A stretch of DNA of 64,000 bases from Miniphocaeibacter halophilus (GTDB taxonomy: Bacteria > Bacillota > Clostridia > Tissierellales > Peptoniphilaceae): contig NZ_CP066744.1 of NCBI RefSeq assembly GCF_016458825.1, positions 927,868-991,867 on the forward strand, read 5' to 3'. How positions within the stretch are numbered: the first letter of the stretch is position 1; each line of letters opens with the position of its first letter. Shown here piece after piece: positions 54,272-63,160 of this stretch. The notes under the pieces were generated by a model. It saw only the letters and a program-made list of their open reading frames with translations. It was not told the DNA's origin and did not search any database. A program made the position numbers and the translations under genes.

Positions 54272-55076
54272 TTAAAACCTCCTTTAATGCTTTTTGAAGT
54301 AACCCTTTTGATAAATATGTTCTGTATTCCTTTGAAGCTCTCATATTTGTTCCAAACTCAACTTCATTAACAAGAATTTCTCCCGCATTTTTTACAAGCT
54401 CATCGAAGGTTAAAATATCGTAATGTTCTGTAATATATTCAGAAGTCCTTTCTGCAATTATTGCTTTCATAGGTCTGGCTCCTACAACTACTTTAAATTC
54501 GTCCTTTATTCTTGATAGAGTTAAATTTAAAATACAAAAATCCCCAGCAGTAGCCCTTACACCTGTATAGTATGCAAAGCTCTCCTCAATAGGGATTTCC
54601 ACTTCTATTAAAATATCTCTGTTTCCAGATGTTTTCCTTCTATTTATAAAATCAGATAAATTCATCCAACCGCCATTATATAGATGCACCCTTGCATTTA
54701 AGGCCAAAAAAACAGGAACTATATCAGAAAATCCATAATTGGCATATACCGAAGCACCTACAGTTGCCATATTACGTAATTGTTTTGACGATATAGTTTC
54801 TATCATTTTTTTTATAACTCCACCTGAATAACTTTGTAAAAAGCTATTTTCTTCTAGTTGAGATAGAGTTACTGATGTACCTATTGAAATAATTCTGTCA
54901 TTAATATTTATTTTATTTAAATGTAAGTTAGATAAATCTATTCCTACACCTAATTTTTTATTGCTCATCTTTAAAAACATATTTCCACCTAAGACCATAT
55001 TCCTTTTTGACTTAGTCAAAATATCATAAGCGTCTTTTATGGAATCAGCTTCATAAAATTCCCTTAAAGTAAACAA
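54249..55076 (-). CDS. Xanthine dehydrogenase family FAD-binding subunit
   Basis: A 275-residue FAD subunit: DAYDILTKSKRNMVLGGNMFLKMSN (FAD pyrophosphate loop), RNMATVGASVYANYGFSDIVPVFLALNARV and GVRATAGDFCILNLTLSRI are the family motifs. Order FAD, FeS, Mo is the reverse of some clusters but usual in Clostridia. First gene of the leftward operon. Confidence 0.9.
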   Translation of the reverse strand: MFTLREFYEADSIKDAYDILTKSKRNMVLGGNMFLKMSNKKLGVGIDLSNLHLNKININDRIISIGTSVTLSQLEENSFLQSYSGGVIKKMIETISSKQLRNMATVGASVYANYGFSDIVPVFLALNARVHLYNGGWMNLSDFINRRKTSGNRDILIEVEIPIEESFAYYTGVRATAGDFCILNLTLSRIKDEFKVVVGARPMKAIIAERTSEYITEHYDILTFDELVKNAGEILVNEVEFGTNMRASKEYRTYLSKGLLQKALKEVLNENIAYD

Positions 55077-55189
55077 TAGTTCCCCCTTAAAATTGAAAAA
55101 AAGTATTCTCTAACAATGAAATTATATCATATTTAATAAGTAATAAATATGCAAACCGTCATTTTTCAGTATTTGAAAAAAATAAAATA

Positions 55190-55218
55190 TTGACATCATA
55201 TATAAAATAATATACAGT
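55190..55218 (+). promoter_or_regulatory. Candidate sigma-A promoter of the 55270 gene
   Basis: TTGACA (55190-55195), 17-bp spacer, and TACAGT (55213-55218). It lies about 50 bp ahead of the start codon. Confidence 0.5.
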
Positions 55219-55269
55219 AAAATCAATATTATTTGTTAAATATTTAATTTATTTATAGAAAGGATTGTA

Positions 55270-55680
55270 ATGGAAAAGAAAAAAGAAGTAAAGATAGGAT
55301 TATTAATAGTATTTTCTATTTTATTTGCCATGAGTTTAGTAGAATCTATTTATTTTGTTTTTTCTACTAAGCAATTTAACACACAAATAATTTTTTATAT
55401 TGCAATTGCATTATTATGTGGAATAGGTTTAGCTTATGCAGTTTATAGTATAAAAATATTAAAAAATAATAGAACTACAAAATTTGTTCCATCAAAGGAT
55501 ATTGCAGAATCCGTAACTGGAGTTATTTTTTGTCTATATATTATTATTGAAAAAACTCGTAAATTCATATTTAAAAAATTTGATACCTTTGACTATATAA
55601 TATATATTCTATTAATAGTGGCATTTATCGCATTAATGATATCTTTAATTATGTCCTATATTGAAAAAAGAAGAAAATAG
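55270..55680 (+). CDS. Hypothetical four-TM membrane protein
   Basis: A 136-residue protein with four membrane segments (about 9-30, 38-60, 80-97 and 109-128) and charged loops. No family recognised. ATG with AAAGGAT upstream. Single gene between the molybdenum hydroxylase operon and the SDR gene; a terminator follows. Confidence 0.55.
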   Translation: MEKKKEVKIGLLIVFSILFAMSLVESIYFVFSTKQFNTQIIFYIAIALLCGIGLAYAVYSIKILKNNRTTKFVPSKDIAESVTGVIFCLYIIIEKTRKFIFKKFDTFDYIIYILLIVAFIALMISLIMSYIEKRRK

Positions 55681-55710
55681 AGTAGGAAGTCATTTAGACT
55701 TTTACTCTAT
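55677..55710. terminator. Bidirectional terminator
   Basis: ATAGAGTA (55677-55684) and TACTCTAT (55703-55710) with inner AAGTC/GACTT pairs, followed by TTTTTT. It serves the 55270 gene and, on the other strand, the SDR gene. Confidence 0.75.
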
Positions 55711-55722
55711 TTTTTCTTAATA

Positions 55723-56508
55723 TTAATATTGATTTGATTGTCCACCATCGATTACTATCATTTGTCCAACAATATACCGGGATTTTTCTGAAAATAAAAA
55801 TGAAACTACATCTGCAACTTCTTCCGGTACACCAAGTCTTTTAGTTGGATTATTTGCAGCAAATTCCCTTTCAGCCTGTTCGGGATTTTCAGGATTCATC
55901 ATTTTAAAAGCTTGTTCCACCATAGGTGTTTTTATAGCTCCCGGACATATTGCATTTACTCTAATATTTTTATCTGCATATTCAGATGCCATATTTTTAG
56001 TAATACCTGCCACTCCATGTTTTGATGCTACATAGGCTGACTGATTAACAACTCCTCTTAATCCACCAACTGATGACGTGTTAACAATTGTACCTTTCGC
56101 TTGCTTTTCCATAACCTCTATAACATATTTTAAACCGTAAACAACACCCATTAAGTTTATATCTATTACTGAACGATAAACATCCATATCATATTTCGTT
56201 ATAGGCTCTTGTAATCCTTCAATTCCTGCATTATTGAAAAAATAGTCTATTCTACTATATTCCTTTACTGTAGCATCAACATATTTTTTTGTATCTTTTT
56301 CACTGGATACATCAGCCTTTATAATTAATACTTCTGCCTTTGGCACATTTGAAATAATGTTTTCTTTTGCTTTCTGTAAAGAATCTTCTTTTCTACCAAC
56401 AATAGCTATTTTTGCTCCTTCCTTAGCAAGAGTTGTTGCAGTAGCCAATCCTAAACCGGAATTACCTCCTGTAATAAGAGCTATTTTACCTTCATGAATT
56501 TTTGTCAA
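55723..56508 (-). CDS. Short-chain dehydrogenase/reductase
   Basis: A 261-residue SDR: TGGNSGLGLATA (TGxxxGxG), NNAGIEG, S in VNTSSVGG, catalytic YVASK, and PGAIKTPM. It resembles glucose-1-dehydrogenase and hydroxysteroid-type members; substrate unknown. I start at the TTG at 56508, with GGAGGGG upstream; the annotated ATG 13 codons earlier has no site. Confidence 0.88.
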   Translation of the reverse strand: MTKIHEGKIALITGGNSGLGLATATTLAKEGAKIAIVGRKEDSLQKAKENIISNVPKAEVLIIKADVSSEKDTKKYVDATVKEYSRIDYFFNNAGIEGLQEPITKYDMDVYRSVIDINLMGVVYGLKYVIEVMEKQAKGTIVNTSSVGGLRGVVNQSAYVASKHGVAGITKNMASEYADKNIRVNAICPGAIKTPMVEQAFKMMNPENPEQAEREFAANNPTKRLGVPEEVADVVSFLFSEKSRYIVGQMIVIDGGQSNQY

Positions 56509-56611
56509 TTTAACCCCTCCTTGATAATGTAAATCATTTATACCCATTTCTTTAATTAGTTAAAACTTTTTGTTTTATTGTTGAATAGGTTATTTTTTTA
56601 TTCGACAATAA

Positions 56612-56641
56612 AAAATGGATATGCCCTAACATATCCATTTT
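56612..56641. terminator. Bidirectional terminator after the P-II-like gene
   Basis: AAAATGGATATG (56612-56623) and CATATCCATTTT (56630-56641), perfect 12-bp arms with a 6-nt loop. It lies just past the stop of the P-II-like gene at 56645. Confidence 0.8.
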
Positions 56642-56644
56642 CCT

Positions 56645-57304
56645 TTATTCTACTAAACCAACAGCATCTTCTACATTCATTACAAAGATTATTCCTTTTC
56701 CTGGTTTATCTATTTCCAAATCTTCTTTTATCCTACTTACAATTGTATTTGTTTTACTGGATTCAACAAGCATAAATACTATTTCCTTTTCAGGCTCTAT
56801 TACTATATTAAATAGTGAACCTTTTTCATGTATTCCTGAACCACGTCCATGTATTACTGTTGCCCCTCTTGCTCCGGATTTTTCTGCAGATTCTATTACA
56901 TCATCAGCATTTCCTCTTTCAACTATTACAAACACTGCTTCGTAACCCATTTTTTCACTCCTATTAGTAATATTAGCTATATTTTCCTGACAAACATTTC
57001 CCATTACTTCTTTTAAAAGTATGTTAAAAGCAATTCCCTTATTTGGTTTTTCAAAATGAAATACTTCTTTTAATAATTTAAAAAGTCTATCTGATAAATC
57101 ATTTGGTATTACCATTATTAGTATTTCTTTTTTTATTTCATATAATTCTAATAAATGTAATAGTCCGCCACTTGCTGTTCCTGTACCATAGATTATGGTA
57201 CCACCTTTTACACCTATTTTTTTTGATTCTTCTAATATTTTACTTGCTTTTCCCTTATCTACTACTACGAAAAAGGCACTGTATGAAATATCTTTATTAT
57301 ACAT
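56645..57304 (-). CDS. Tandem-domain P-II family protein
   Basis: A 219-residue protein made of two GlnB-like domains: residues ~7-100 (AFFVVVDKGKASKILEESKKIGVKGGTIIYGTGTASGG) and ~115-215 (AVFVIVERGNADDVIESAEKSGARGATVIHGRGSG). P-II proteins sense ATP/ADP and 2-oxoglutarate; this kind is found beside DUF1538 membrane proteins. It begins within the last bases of the DUF1538 gene, so the two form an operon. Confidence 0.82.
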   Translation of the reverse strand: MYNKDISYSAFFVVVDKGKASKILEESKKIGVKGGTIIYGTGTASGGLLHLLELYEIKKEILIMVIPNDLSDRLFKLLKEVFHFEKPNKGIAFNILLKEVMGNVCQENIANITNRSEKMGYEAVFVIVERGNADDVIESAEKSGARGATVIHGRGSGIHEKGSLFNIVIEPEKEIVFMLVESSKTNTIVSRIKEDLEIDKPGKGIIFVMNVEDAVGLVE

Positions 57305-58778
57305 TTTCTACACCTTCTTTCTTGGTTTTGAATTTAAATAATAAACCTAATATCATTATTGCTATTATTGGTACCATAGCAACCATGGCTATTACTCCAA
57401 AACCATCTCTTAAAACATCTGCTGTAGGTATCATATCTGCTGCTCCTTGAGTAAATGCTAAAACAAAAGTTGCAGTCATTGGCCCTGACGCTACACCTCC
57501 GGAATCAAAGGCTATACCTACAAATAATGGAGGAACAAAAAAACTAAGTATTATAGCTATTATAAACCCTGGAACCAAAATCATCCAGATTTTTAATTCA
57601 GGAATAGTTATTCTCAATGTAGATAAAAATACTGCTAAAGATACTCCTATAGATAAGGTAGCCAATATAAGCTTTCTAGGAATATAACCTGTTGTTACCT
57701 CTTCTACTTGATTTGACAATACATATACTGCCGGTTCTGCTAATACAACAACCATTCCTATTACAAGCCCTAGTAGTGGAAATATTAAGGCATTATCCAG
57801 TCCTGCTACTTTTGCCCCTATAAGCCTTGCTACATCTAAAAATCCTGCATTAACTCCTGTTAAGAAGAGAACTAAACCTAGGTAAGTGTATATCATTCCT
57901 ATCATGATTCTAAGAAATTCTCTTTTTCTCAATTTGAAAACTACAAAATTAAAGACTATAAATAACAATGTAATAGGTAAAAGTGCTACTAAGGACTCTA
58001 GGAAGGTACTTCCTAAAATTTCTACAAGCGGTCCAAAGATTCCCCTGGTTGGTTCAAAAATCTCTGCTGTACCTTGAATTTTATCGGCACCAAAAACCAA
58101 ACTCATTATCATAACTGCAAGAATAGGTCCTGCTGATGCCATTCCTACTAATCCAAAGCTGTCCTCTTCTCCTGCATTTGAACCTTTGAGTTTTGAAACT
58201 CCTAAACCCATTGCTAAAATGAAAGGAGTTGTCATTGCCCCAGTTGTTGCTCCAGATGCATCAAAGGCAATTGCTTGAAATTCTTCAGATACAAAAGCGA
58301 ATATTAAAAAAATTATTCCATATATTACTGCAAATGCCCTACTGAACTTTACATTAAATAATATTCTTAAAAATCCTGCTGCTACTAAAACTCCTACTCC
58401 AACAGACACTACTCCAACTATTAAGTTGGGAGCTATTGCTCCACCCATTGCTGATGAAACTTGATTTGCTAAAATCAATAAATCCGGTTCTGCTACAGTT
58501 ATTAGAAAGCCTAAAACAAAACCTATTATAAACACCTTTTTTATACTCCTTGATTTAGCCACATACTCTCCCATTAAAGAGCCAATAGCCGAAATACCGA
58601 TTTCAGCACCCCATAAAAATACAGCTAAACCTATAATTATTATAAATGCTCCTAATAAAAACCTTAAAAACAAATCCGTTTCCACCGGTGCAACTGTAAA
58701 GTTCAATACAACAACTATTAGTGTAATTGGTAGCACAGAAAAAGAAACCTCTTTGAATTTATCTAATAAAACTTTCAT
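57297..58778 (-). CDS. DUF1538 membrane protein
   Basis: A 493-residue polytopic protein made of two repeats: AEPDLLILANQVSSAMGG in the first half and AEPAVYVLSNQVEEVTTG in the second, each in a six-TM half, a transporter-like internal duplication. It is a likely transporter controlled by the P-II-like protein in the same operon, by analogy with AmtB-GlnK. The substrate is unknown. Confidence 0.82.
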   Translation of the reverse strand: MKVLLDKFKEVSFSVLPITLIVVVLNFTVAPVETDLFLRFLLGAFIIIIGLAVFLWGAEIGISAIGSLMGEYVAKSRSIKKVFIIGFVLGFLITVAEPDLLILANQVSSAMGGAIAPNLIVGVVSVGVGVLVAAGFLRILFNVKFSRAFAVIYGIIFLIFAFVSEEFQAIAFDASGATTGAMTTPFILAMGLGVSKLKGSNAGEEDSFGLVGMASAGPILAVMIMSLVFGADKIQGTAEIFEPTRGIFGPLVEILGSTFLESLVALLPITLLFIVFNFVVFKLRKREFLRIMIGMIYTYLGLVLFLTGVNAGFLDVARLIGAKVAGLDNALIFPLLGLVIGMVVVLAEPAVYVLSNQVEEVTTGYIPRKLILATLSIGVSLAVFLSTLRITIPELKIWMILVPGFIIAIILSFFVPPLFVGIAFDSGGVASGPMTATFVLAFTQGAADMIPTADVLRDGFGVIAMVAMVPIIAIMILGLLFKFKTKKEGVENV

Positions 58779-59465
58779 ATGTCACCCTCTCTCTATATTA
58801 ATTTTTGAATATTAAATCTAATGTAGGTAATTATTTTATTACAGACATAAGACAAAATAAATTTTATATTTACAAATCAGCCCTATAATTTAATTATATA
58901 TTTGAAAATAAAGCCTAAAACCTACTGTATTTACTTATAATAATAATACAAAAAAATACTTAAATTATAAGTATTTTAATATTGCTTATGAACATAAATT
59001 ATTTCTCGAAACTATTTAACGAAAAAAGAAATTAGAATTACTCTAAATTATAAGATTAAAAATTAACTATAAATCCTTTATTACAACTAAAAATCAAACT
59101 TTAAATAAATTTATACCACTAATATTTTTTATTTAATAACTACTTACTTTAATAATAAATATACTATTATTAAGAAGTAAAATATTTTTTTAATATATTT
59201 ATGTCACAGGCAATAAAAATAATAAAACCTATATATTTGTCTATTTAACCCTTGTTAAATCACCTACTTAAATTTTATTCCTGTATAATATTGTATCATA
59301 AAGATTTTTTTAAAAAAAATATTATGTATTTTATTTTTCAAAATATTCAATCCATACTAGTATAAATTGATTTTTTGTATAAATTGCTAAGATTTTTAAT
59401 AAATTTTATTGACTTATATTTTCTCTAATGGTAGATTTATATTATATAGCTAATTAGGAGGGTTT
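58779..59465. other. 687-bp intergenic region
   Basis: Very AT-rich, no gene or RNA recognised. The right end holds the promoter (59409-59437) and ribosome binding site of the next gene. The remainder shows nothing that I can support. Confidence 0.6.
59409..59437 (+). promoter_or_regulatory. Candidate promoter of the ABC importer operon
   Basis: TTGACT (59409-59414), 17-bp spacer and TAGATT (59432-59437), ~30 bp ahead of the substrate-binding protein ATG. No Fur-box dyad was seen. Confidence 0.5.
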
Positions 59466-60545
59466 ATGAAAAAATCAAAATTAAGTTTAATTATTTTATT
59501 AGTATTTTCTTTATTTTTAGTTTCTTGTAGCCAAAAAGATAATACTAAAGAAACAGATGTAGTTACTACAAAAAACACTGAAGAGTCTAGCTCCTTAGAC
59601 TTTGAAGGAAGAACTTTAAATGTTGTTACTACTTCAGACGCATATGTAGATTTATTTAATAAATTTGCAAAGGAAACAAATTCAAAAGTTGAATTTTTAT
59701 CTATGTCCAGTGGAGAAGTTTTGGCAAAAGTAAGGGCTGAAGGTGGTACACCAATGGCTGATTTATGGTTTGGTGGCGGACTTGATGCATTTATGGACGC
59801 TAAAAACGACGACTTATTGGAAGCCCATAATTCAGACTTAACTAAAGAAGTAGACAGTAAATATAAGGATCCGGAAGGATACTGGTACTCAAAAGGTCTT
59901 ACTGTTGTAGGATTTTTAGTTAATAACGACGTTATGAAGGAAAAAAATATAGAAATTCCTAAAACTTGGGCAGATTTAACCAATGAAAAATTAAAAGGTG
60001 AAGTTATTATGAGTGACCCTTCCATTTCAGGAACAAATTATGCAGCACTTAAAGGCTTGCTTGATTTGTTTGGAGAAGAAGAAGGATGGGAATATATTGA
60101 AAAACTAAATAATAATATAGACTTTTACGGTAAAAGAGGAAAGGATCCTCAAGAAAAAACTTCCGAAGGTGAATTTGCTGTTGGAATAATTCCTGCAGAT
60201 AAATCAGCTTTTGACTTAGCTGAAGAAAAAAATTTAACAGTTGTATATCCTGAAGATGGGATTCCTTGGGTTCCAGAAGGAGTAGCTGTATTTAAAGGAA
60301 GTGAAAATGCTGATATTGCTAAAGCTTTTATAGATTTTATGTTAGAGGATGAAAACTTAGAAGAGTTAGCTAAATTAGACGGAAAAGATTCAGCACAAAT
60401 AATAAAACCTGGAATTAAAGGATTTGATTTAGGTTTACCTGCTGATAAATTAATTGAAGAAGATTTATCAACTTTTGGCTCTGATAGAGAAGCTATTTTA
60501 AATAAATGGAAAGAAATTGCTGGAAGTAAGGCAAGTAATGACTAA
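59466..60545 (+). CDS. ABC substrate-binding lipoprotein (iron(III)-type)
   Basis: A 359-residue periplasmic-binding-type lipoprotein (lipobox LVSC, C21). Motifs such as LADLWFGGGLDAFMD, DPSISGTNY and AVGIIPADKS belong to the FbpA/AfuA-type Fe(III) or 2-aminoethylphosphonate families. First gene of a rightward operon with permease and ATPase. A terminator directly after it probably sets higher expression of the binding protein. Confidence 0.85.
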   Translation: MKKSKLSLIILLVFSLFLVSCSQKDNTKETDVVTTKNTEESSSLDFEGRTLNVVTTSDAYVDLFNKFAKETNSKVEFLSMSSGEVLAKVRAEGGTPMADLWFGGGLDAFMDAKNDDLLEAHNSDLTKEVDSKYKDPEGYWYSKGLTVVGFLVNNDVMKEKNIEIPKTWADLTNEKLKGEVIMSDPSISGTNYAALKGLLDLFGEEEGWEYIEKLNNNIDFYGKRGKDPQEKTSEGEFAVGIIPADKSAFDLAEEKNLTVVYPEDGIPWVPEGVAVFKGSENADIAKAFIDFMLEDENLEELAKLDGKDSAQIIKPGIKGFDLGLPADKLIEEDLSTFGSDREAILNKWKEIAGSKASND

Positions 60546-60550
60546 CTAAT

Positions 60551-60578
60551 AAGATGGCTTTTGCCATCTTATTTTTTT
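60551..60578 (+). terminator. Intra-operon terminator/attenuator after the binding-protein gene
   Basis: AAGATGGC (60551-60558) and GCCATCTT (60563-60570) with a TTTT loop, followed by ATTTTTTT. It lies between the binding-protein stop and the permease ribosome binding site, so partial read-through is likely. Confidence 0.85.
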
Positions 60579-60587
60579 GGAGAATAT

Positions 60588-62207
60588 ATGTTTAATAAAA
60601 AATTATTTAATAAAACCCTAGATAAATTTATCATGTTAACAATTTCAATTGTAGTAATTTTATTTATTTTATATCCCTTTATAGCTGTTTTTATTGAATC
60701 TTTATTTGAAGATGGAAGTATAAATTTATCTAAACTTTTTAACTTTATTATTACTGAAAAAAAATTAATATATAATTCGTTGCTTATGGCTATATTAACA
60801 GCAGTATTAACAACTACTGTAACTGTAGCAATAGCGATTTATTGGTTTATATCGGGAAAAAGACTTAAAAAAATAATAAATGCTACCTTGTTTTTAACCT
60901 TAATATCGCCACCGTTTATTTCTTCCTTATCCTACATAAATCTTTTTGGAAGAAGAGGATTTATTACTTACGAATTGCTACATTTAAGAATTAACCCCTA
61001 CGGTTTACCGGGAATTGTATTTATGCAAAGTGTTGGGTTTATATCCCTTAATGCTTTAATTTTGATTGGTATTTTAAAAACCATGGATTCTTCAACAATT
61101 AATAGTGCAAGATCCCTTGGTGCAAAAACAAACAATATTATAACCGATATTATTATACCCTATTTAAAGTCCGGAATAGTCGTTGTTTTTATGCTGACCT
61201 TTGTTAGGAGCCTAGCCGACTTTTCCACACCTGCAATAATAGGTGGTTCCTATAATGTTTTAGCCACAGAAGCCTATTTAAGTATTATTTCTGCAGGAGA
61301 TATTAATAGATCTGCCTTAATAAATTTAGTTTTATTTTCAATTGCAATAATTATATTTATTATTTTTAGAAACAATTTCAAAAATATTTCCACTAATAGT
61401 TTTTCCAATGGAGATAATAATATAGTAATTAACAAAAGTGGATTAATTTTTAATATTTTTAAAATAATTACAATTTTATTTTTAGGAATATTAATAATAC
61501 AATATAGCTCAATTTTTATTTCCGCCTTTACTAAATCCATAGGTGGAAAAAAACATTTTACCTTAGAGCATTTTAATAACAGTAAACAATATTTTACCAC
61601 TACCTATGTAAGAAGTATTGTCTATTCCTTAATAGCCGGTATTACAAGTAGTTTTCTTGGTTTATTCATAGTATATTATATGCAGATAAGAAAATTAAAG
61701 TTCTTTAAATTTATAGATTTTATTGCAACGCTACCCTATATAGTACCTGGAACTTTTTTTGGAATAGGATATATTCTAGCCTTTAACAAGGCACCCTTAA
61801 AGTTAACGGGAACCGTGTACATAGTAGTACTTAATTTGATTTTTAAGGTATTGCCCTTTGCAACTAAAACCAATTTAACTACAGTTTCTCAAATTAACAA
61901 AGAACTTACTAACTCCGTTAAGGATTTAGGTGGTTTTGGACTATATGATTTTAAAGACGTAGTCCTTCCAATGGCAAAGGAAAGTTTATTTTTAACTTTT
62001 GTCAATGGTTTCACATCATCGATGACAACAATAGGATCTATTATATTTTTAGTTTATCCTGCACAAAAACTCATAACCTTGGTTTTATTTGATGTAGTTC
62101 AAAGTGGTAAATATGGAGTTGCTTCGGTTTTATCCTGTTTAATTATACTAACCTGTCTATTAATAAATGGACTTTATTATAAAATAATTTCCAAAAAGGA
62201 GAAATAA
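60588..62207 (+). CDS. ABC transporter permease, iron(III)-type (FbpB-like)
   Basis: A 539-residue permease with two binding-protein-dependent transport domains (fused halves): NSARSLGAKTNNIITDIIIPYL in the first half and NSVKDLGGFGLYDFKDVVLPM in the second are the EAA loops. This double-length form is usual for FbpB/ThiP-type iron or thiamine permeases. The start at 60588 has GGAGAAT upstream. It overlaps the ATPase start by one base. Confidence 0.9.
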   Translation: MFNKKLFNKTLDKFIMLTISIVVILFILYPFIAVFIESLFEDGSINLSKLFNFIITEKKLIYNSLLMAILTAVLTTTVTVAIAIYWFISGKRLKKIINATLFLTLISPPFISSLSYINLFGRRGFITYELLHLRINPYGLPGIVFMQSVGFISLNALILIGILKTMDSSTINSARSLGAKTNNIITDIIIPYLKSGIVVVFMLTFVRSLADFSTPAIIGGSYNVLATEAYLSIISAGDINRSALINLVLFSIAIIIFIIFRNNFKNISTNSFSNGDNNIVINKSGLIFNIFKIITILFLGILIIQYSSIFISAFTKSIGGKKHFTLEHFNNSKQYFTTTYVRSIVYSLIAGITSSFLGLFIVYYMQIRKLKFFKFIDFIATLPYIVPGTFFGIGYILAFNKAPLKLTGTVYIVVLNLIFKVLPFATKTNLTTVSQINKELTNSVKDLGGFGLYDFKDVVLPMAKESLFLTFVNGFTSSMTTIGSIIFLVYPAQKLITLVLFDVVQSGKYGVASVLSCLIILTCLLINGLYYKIISKKEK

Positions 62208-63151
62208 TGTTTTTAAAAATCGATAATTTAAAAAAGAGTTATGGTAAAAATACCATTCTAGAGGATTTTAATTTAGAAATAAATAAAAAGGAATTAATAT
62301 GTTTACTTGGACCTAGTGGTTGTGGAAAAACCACCGTACTAAATTGTATTGGCGGTTTTATTAAAATCAATGGTGGGAATATAATTCTAGATAATAAAAA
62401 TATTACAAATCTTTTTCCTGAAGATAGGGAAGTGTCTACTGTTTTTCAATCCTATGGTCTATTTCCTCATATGACCGTAATTGAAAATATAAAATATGGA
62501 CTTAAGTTTAAAAATATAGCTAAAAAACAAGCTTCTTCAATGGCTATTAAAATGATGGAACTTGTAAAACTACATGGATATGAAAACAAAAAAATCAACG
62601 AATTAAGCGGTGGTGAAAAACAAAGGGTAGCCTTGGCCAGAAGTTTAGTAGTAGAGCCAAAATTACTACTTTTAGATGAGCCTCTTTCAAATTTAGATGC
62701 ACTGCTAAGAGTTGAACTTCGTTCCGAAATAAAAAGAATCCATGATGAGTTAAGCTTAACAACAATTTTTGTAACCCATGACCAAGAAGAAGCCTTTTCC
62801 ATTGCCGATAGAATAATATTAATGGATAAGGGAAAAATTGCCGATATGGGAACAGCTGAAGATATTTACTTTAAACCAAACAATCTATTTACCTTAAATT
62901 TTATTGGAACATCTAATATAATAGAAAAAAATGGTACAAATTATTACACTCGCCCTGAAAAAATAACAATAGAAAAACCTACAGATAAATCTAATGCTAT
63001 AATTTTGGAAAAATATTTTACAGGTCAAATTATTAATTATAAAGTAAAGGACAAGAAGGGTAATTTACTAAAAGTTACAACATTAAATAATAAAGACTTT
63101 AAAATAGGTGACAATGTCTATATAGACTATAATTTAAATATAATAAATTAA
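62207..63151 (+). CDS. ABC transporter ATP-binding protein, iron(III)-type (FbpC-like)
   Basis: A 314-residue importer ATPase: GPSGCGKTT, LSGGEKQRVALARSLVVEPKLLLLDEPLSNLDALLR, and the H-loop VTHDQEEAFSIADRI. A shorter TOBE-like C-terminal domain follows. Start codon overlaps the permease stop (TAATG). Full length. Confidence 0.92.
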   Translation: MFLKIDNLKKSYGKNTILEDFNLEINKKELICLLGPSGCGKTTVLNCIGGFIKINGGNIILDNKNITNLFPEDREVSTVFQSYGLFPHMTVIENIKYGLKFKNIAKKQASSMAIKMMELVKLHGYENKKINELSGGEKQRVALARSLVVEPKLLLLDEPLSNLDALLRVELRSEIKRIHDELSLTTIFVTHDQEEAFSIADRIILMDKGKIADMGTAEDIYFKPNNLFTLNFIGTSNIIEKNGTNYYTRPEKITIEKPTDKSNAIILEKYFTGQIINYKVKDKKGNLLKVTTLNNKDFKIGDNVYIDYNLNIIN

Positions 63152-63160
63152 GGAGAATTT

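Noticed and set aside
55077-55269. Purine riboswitch before the molybdenum hydroxylase operon
   Set aside because: No conserved junction sequences of purine riboswitches can be seen in this AT-rich gap.
58779-59465. Small RNA or gene in the long intergenic gap
   Set aside because: No reading frame with a ribosome binding site and no hairpin-plus-T signal beyond chance in such AT-rich DNA.
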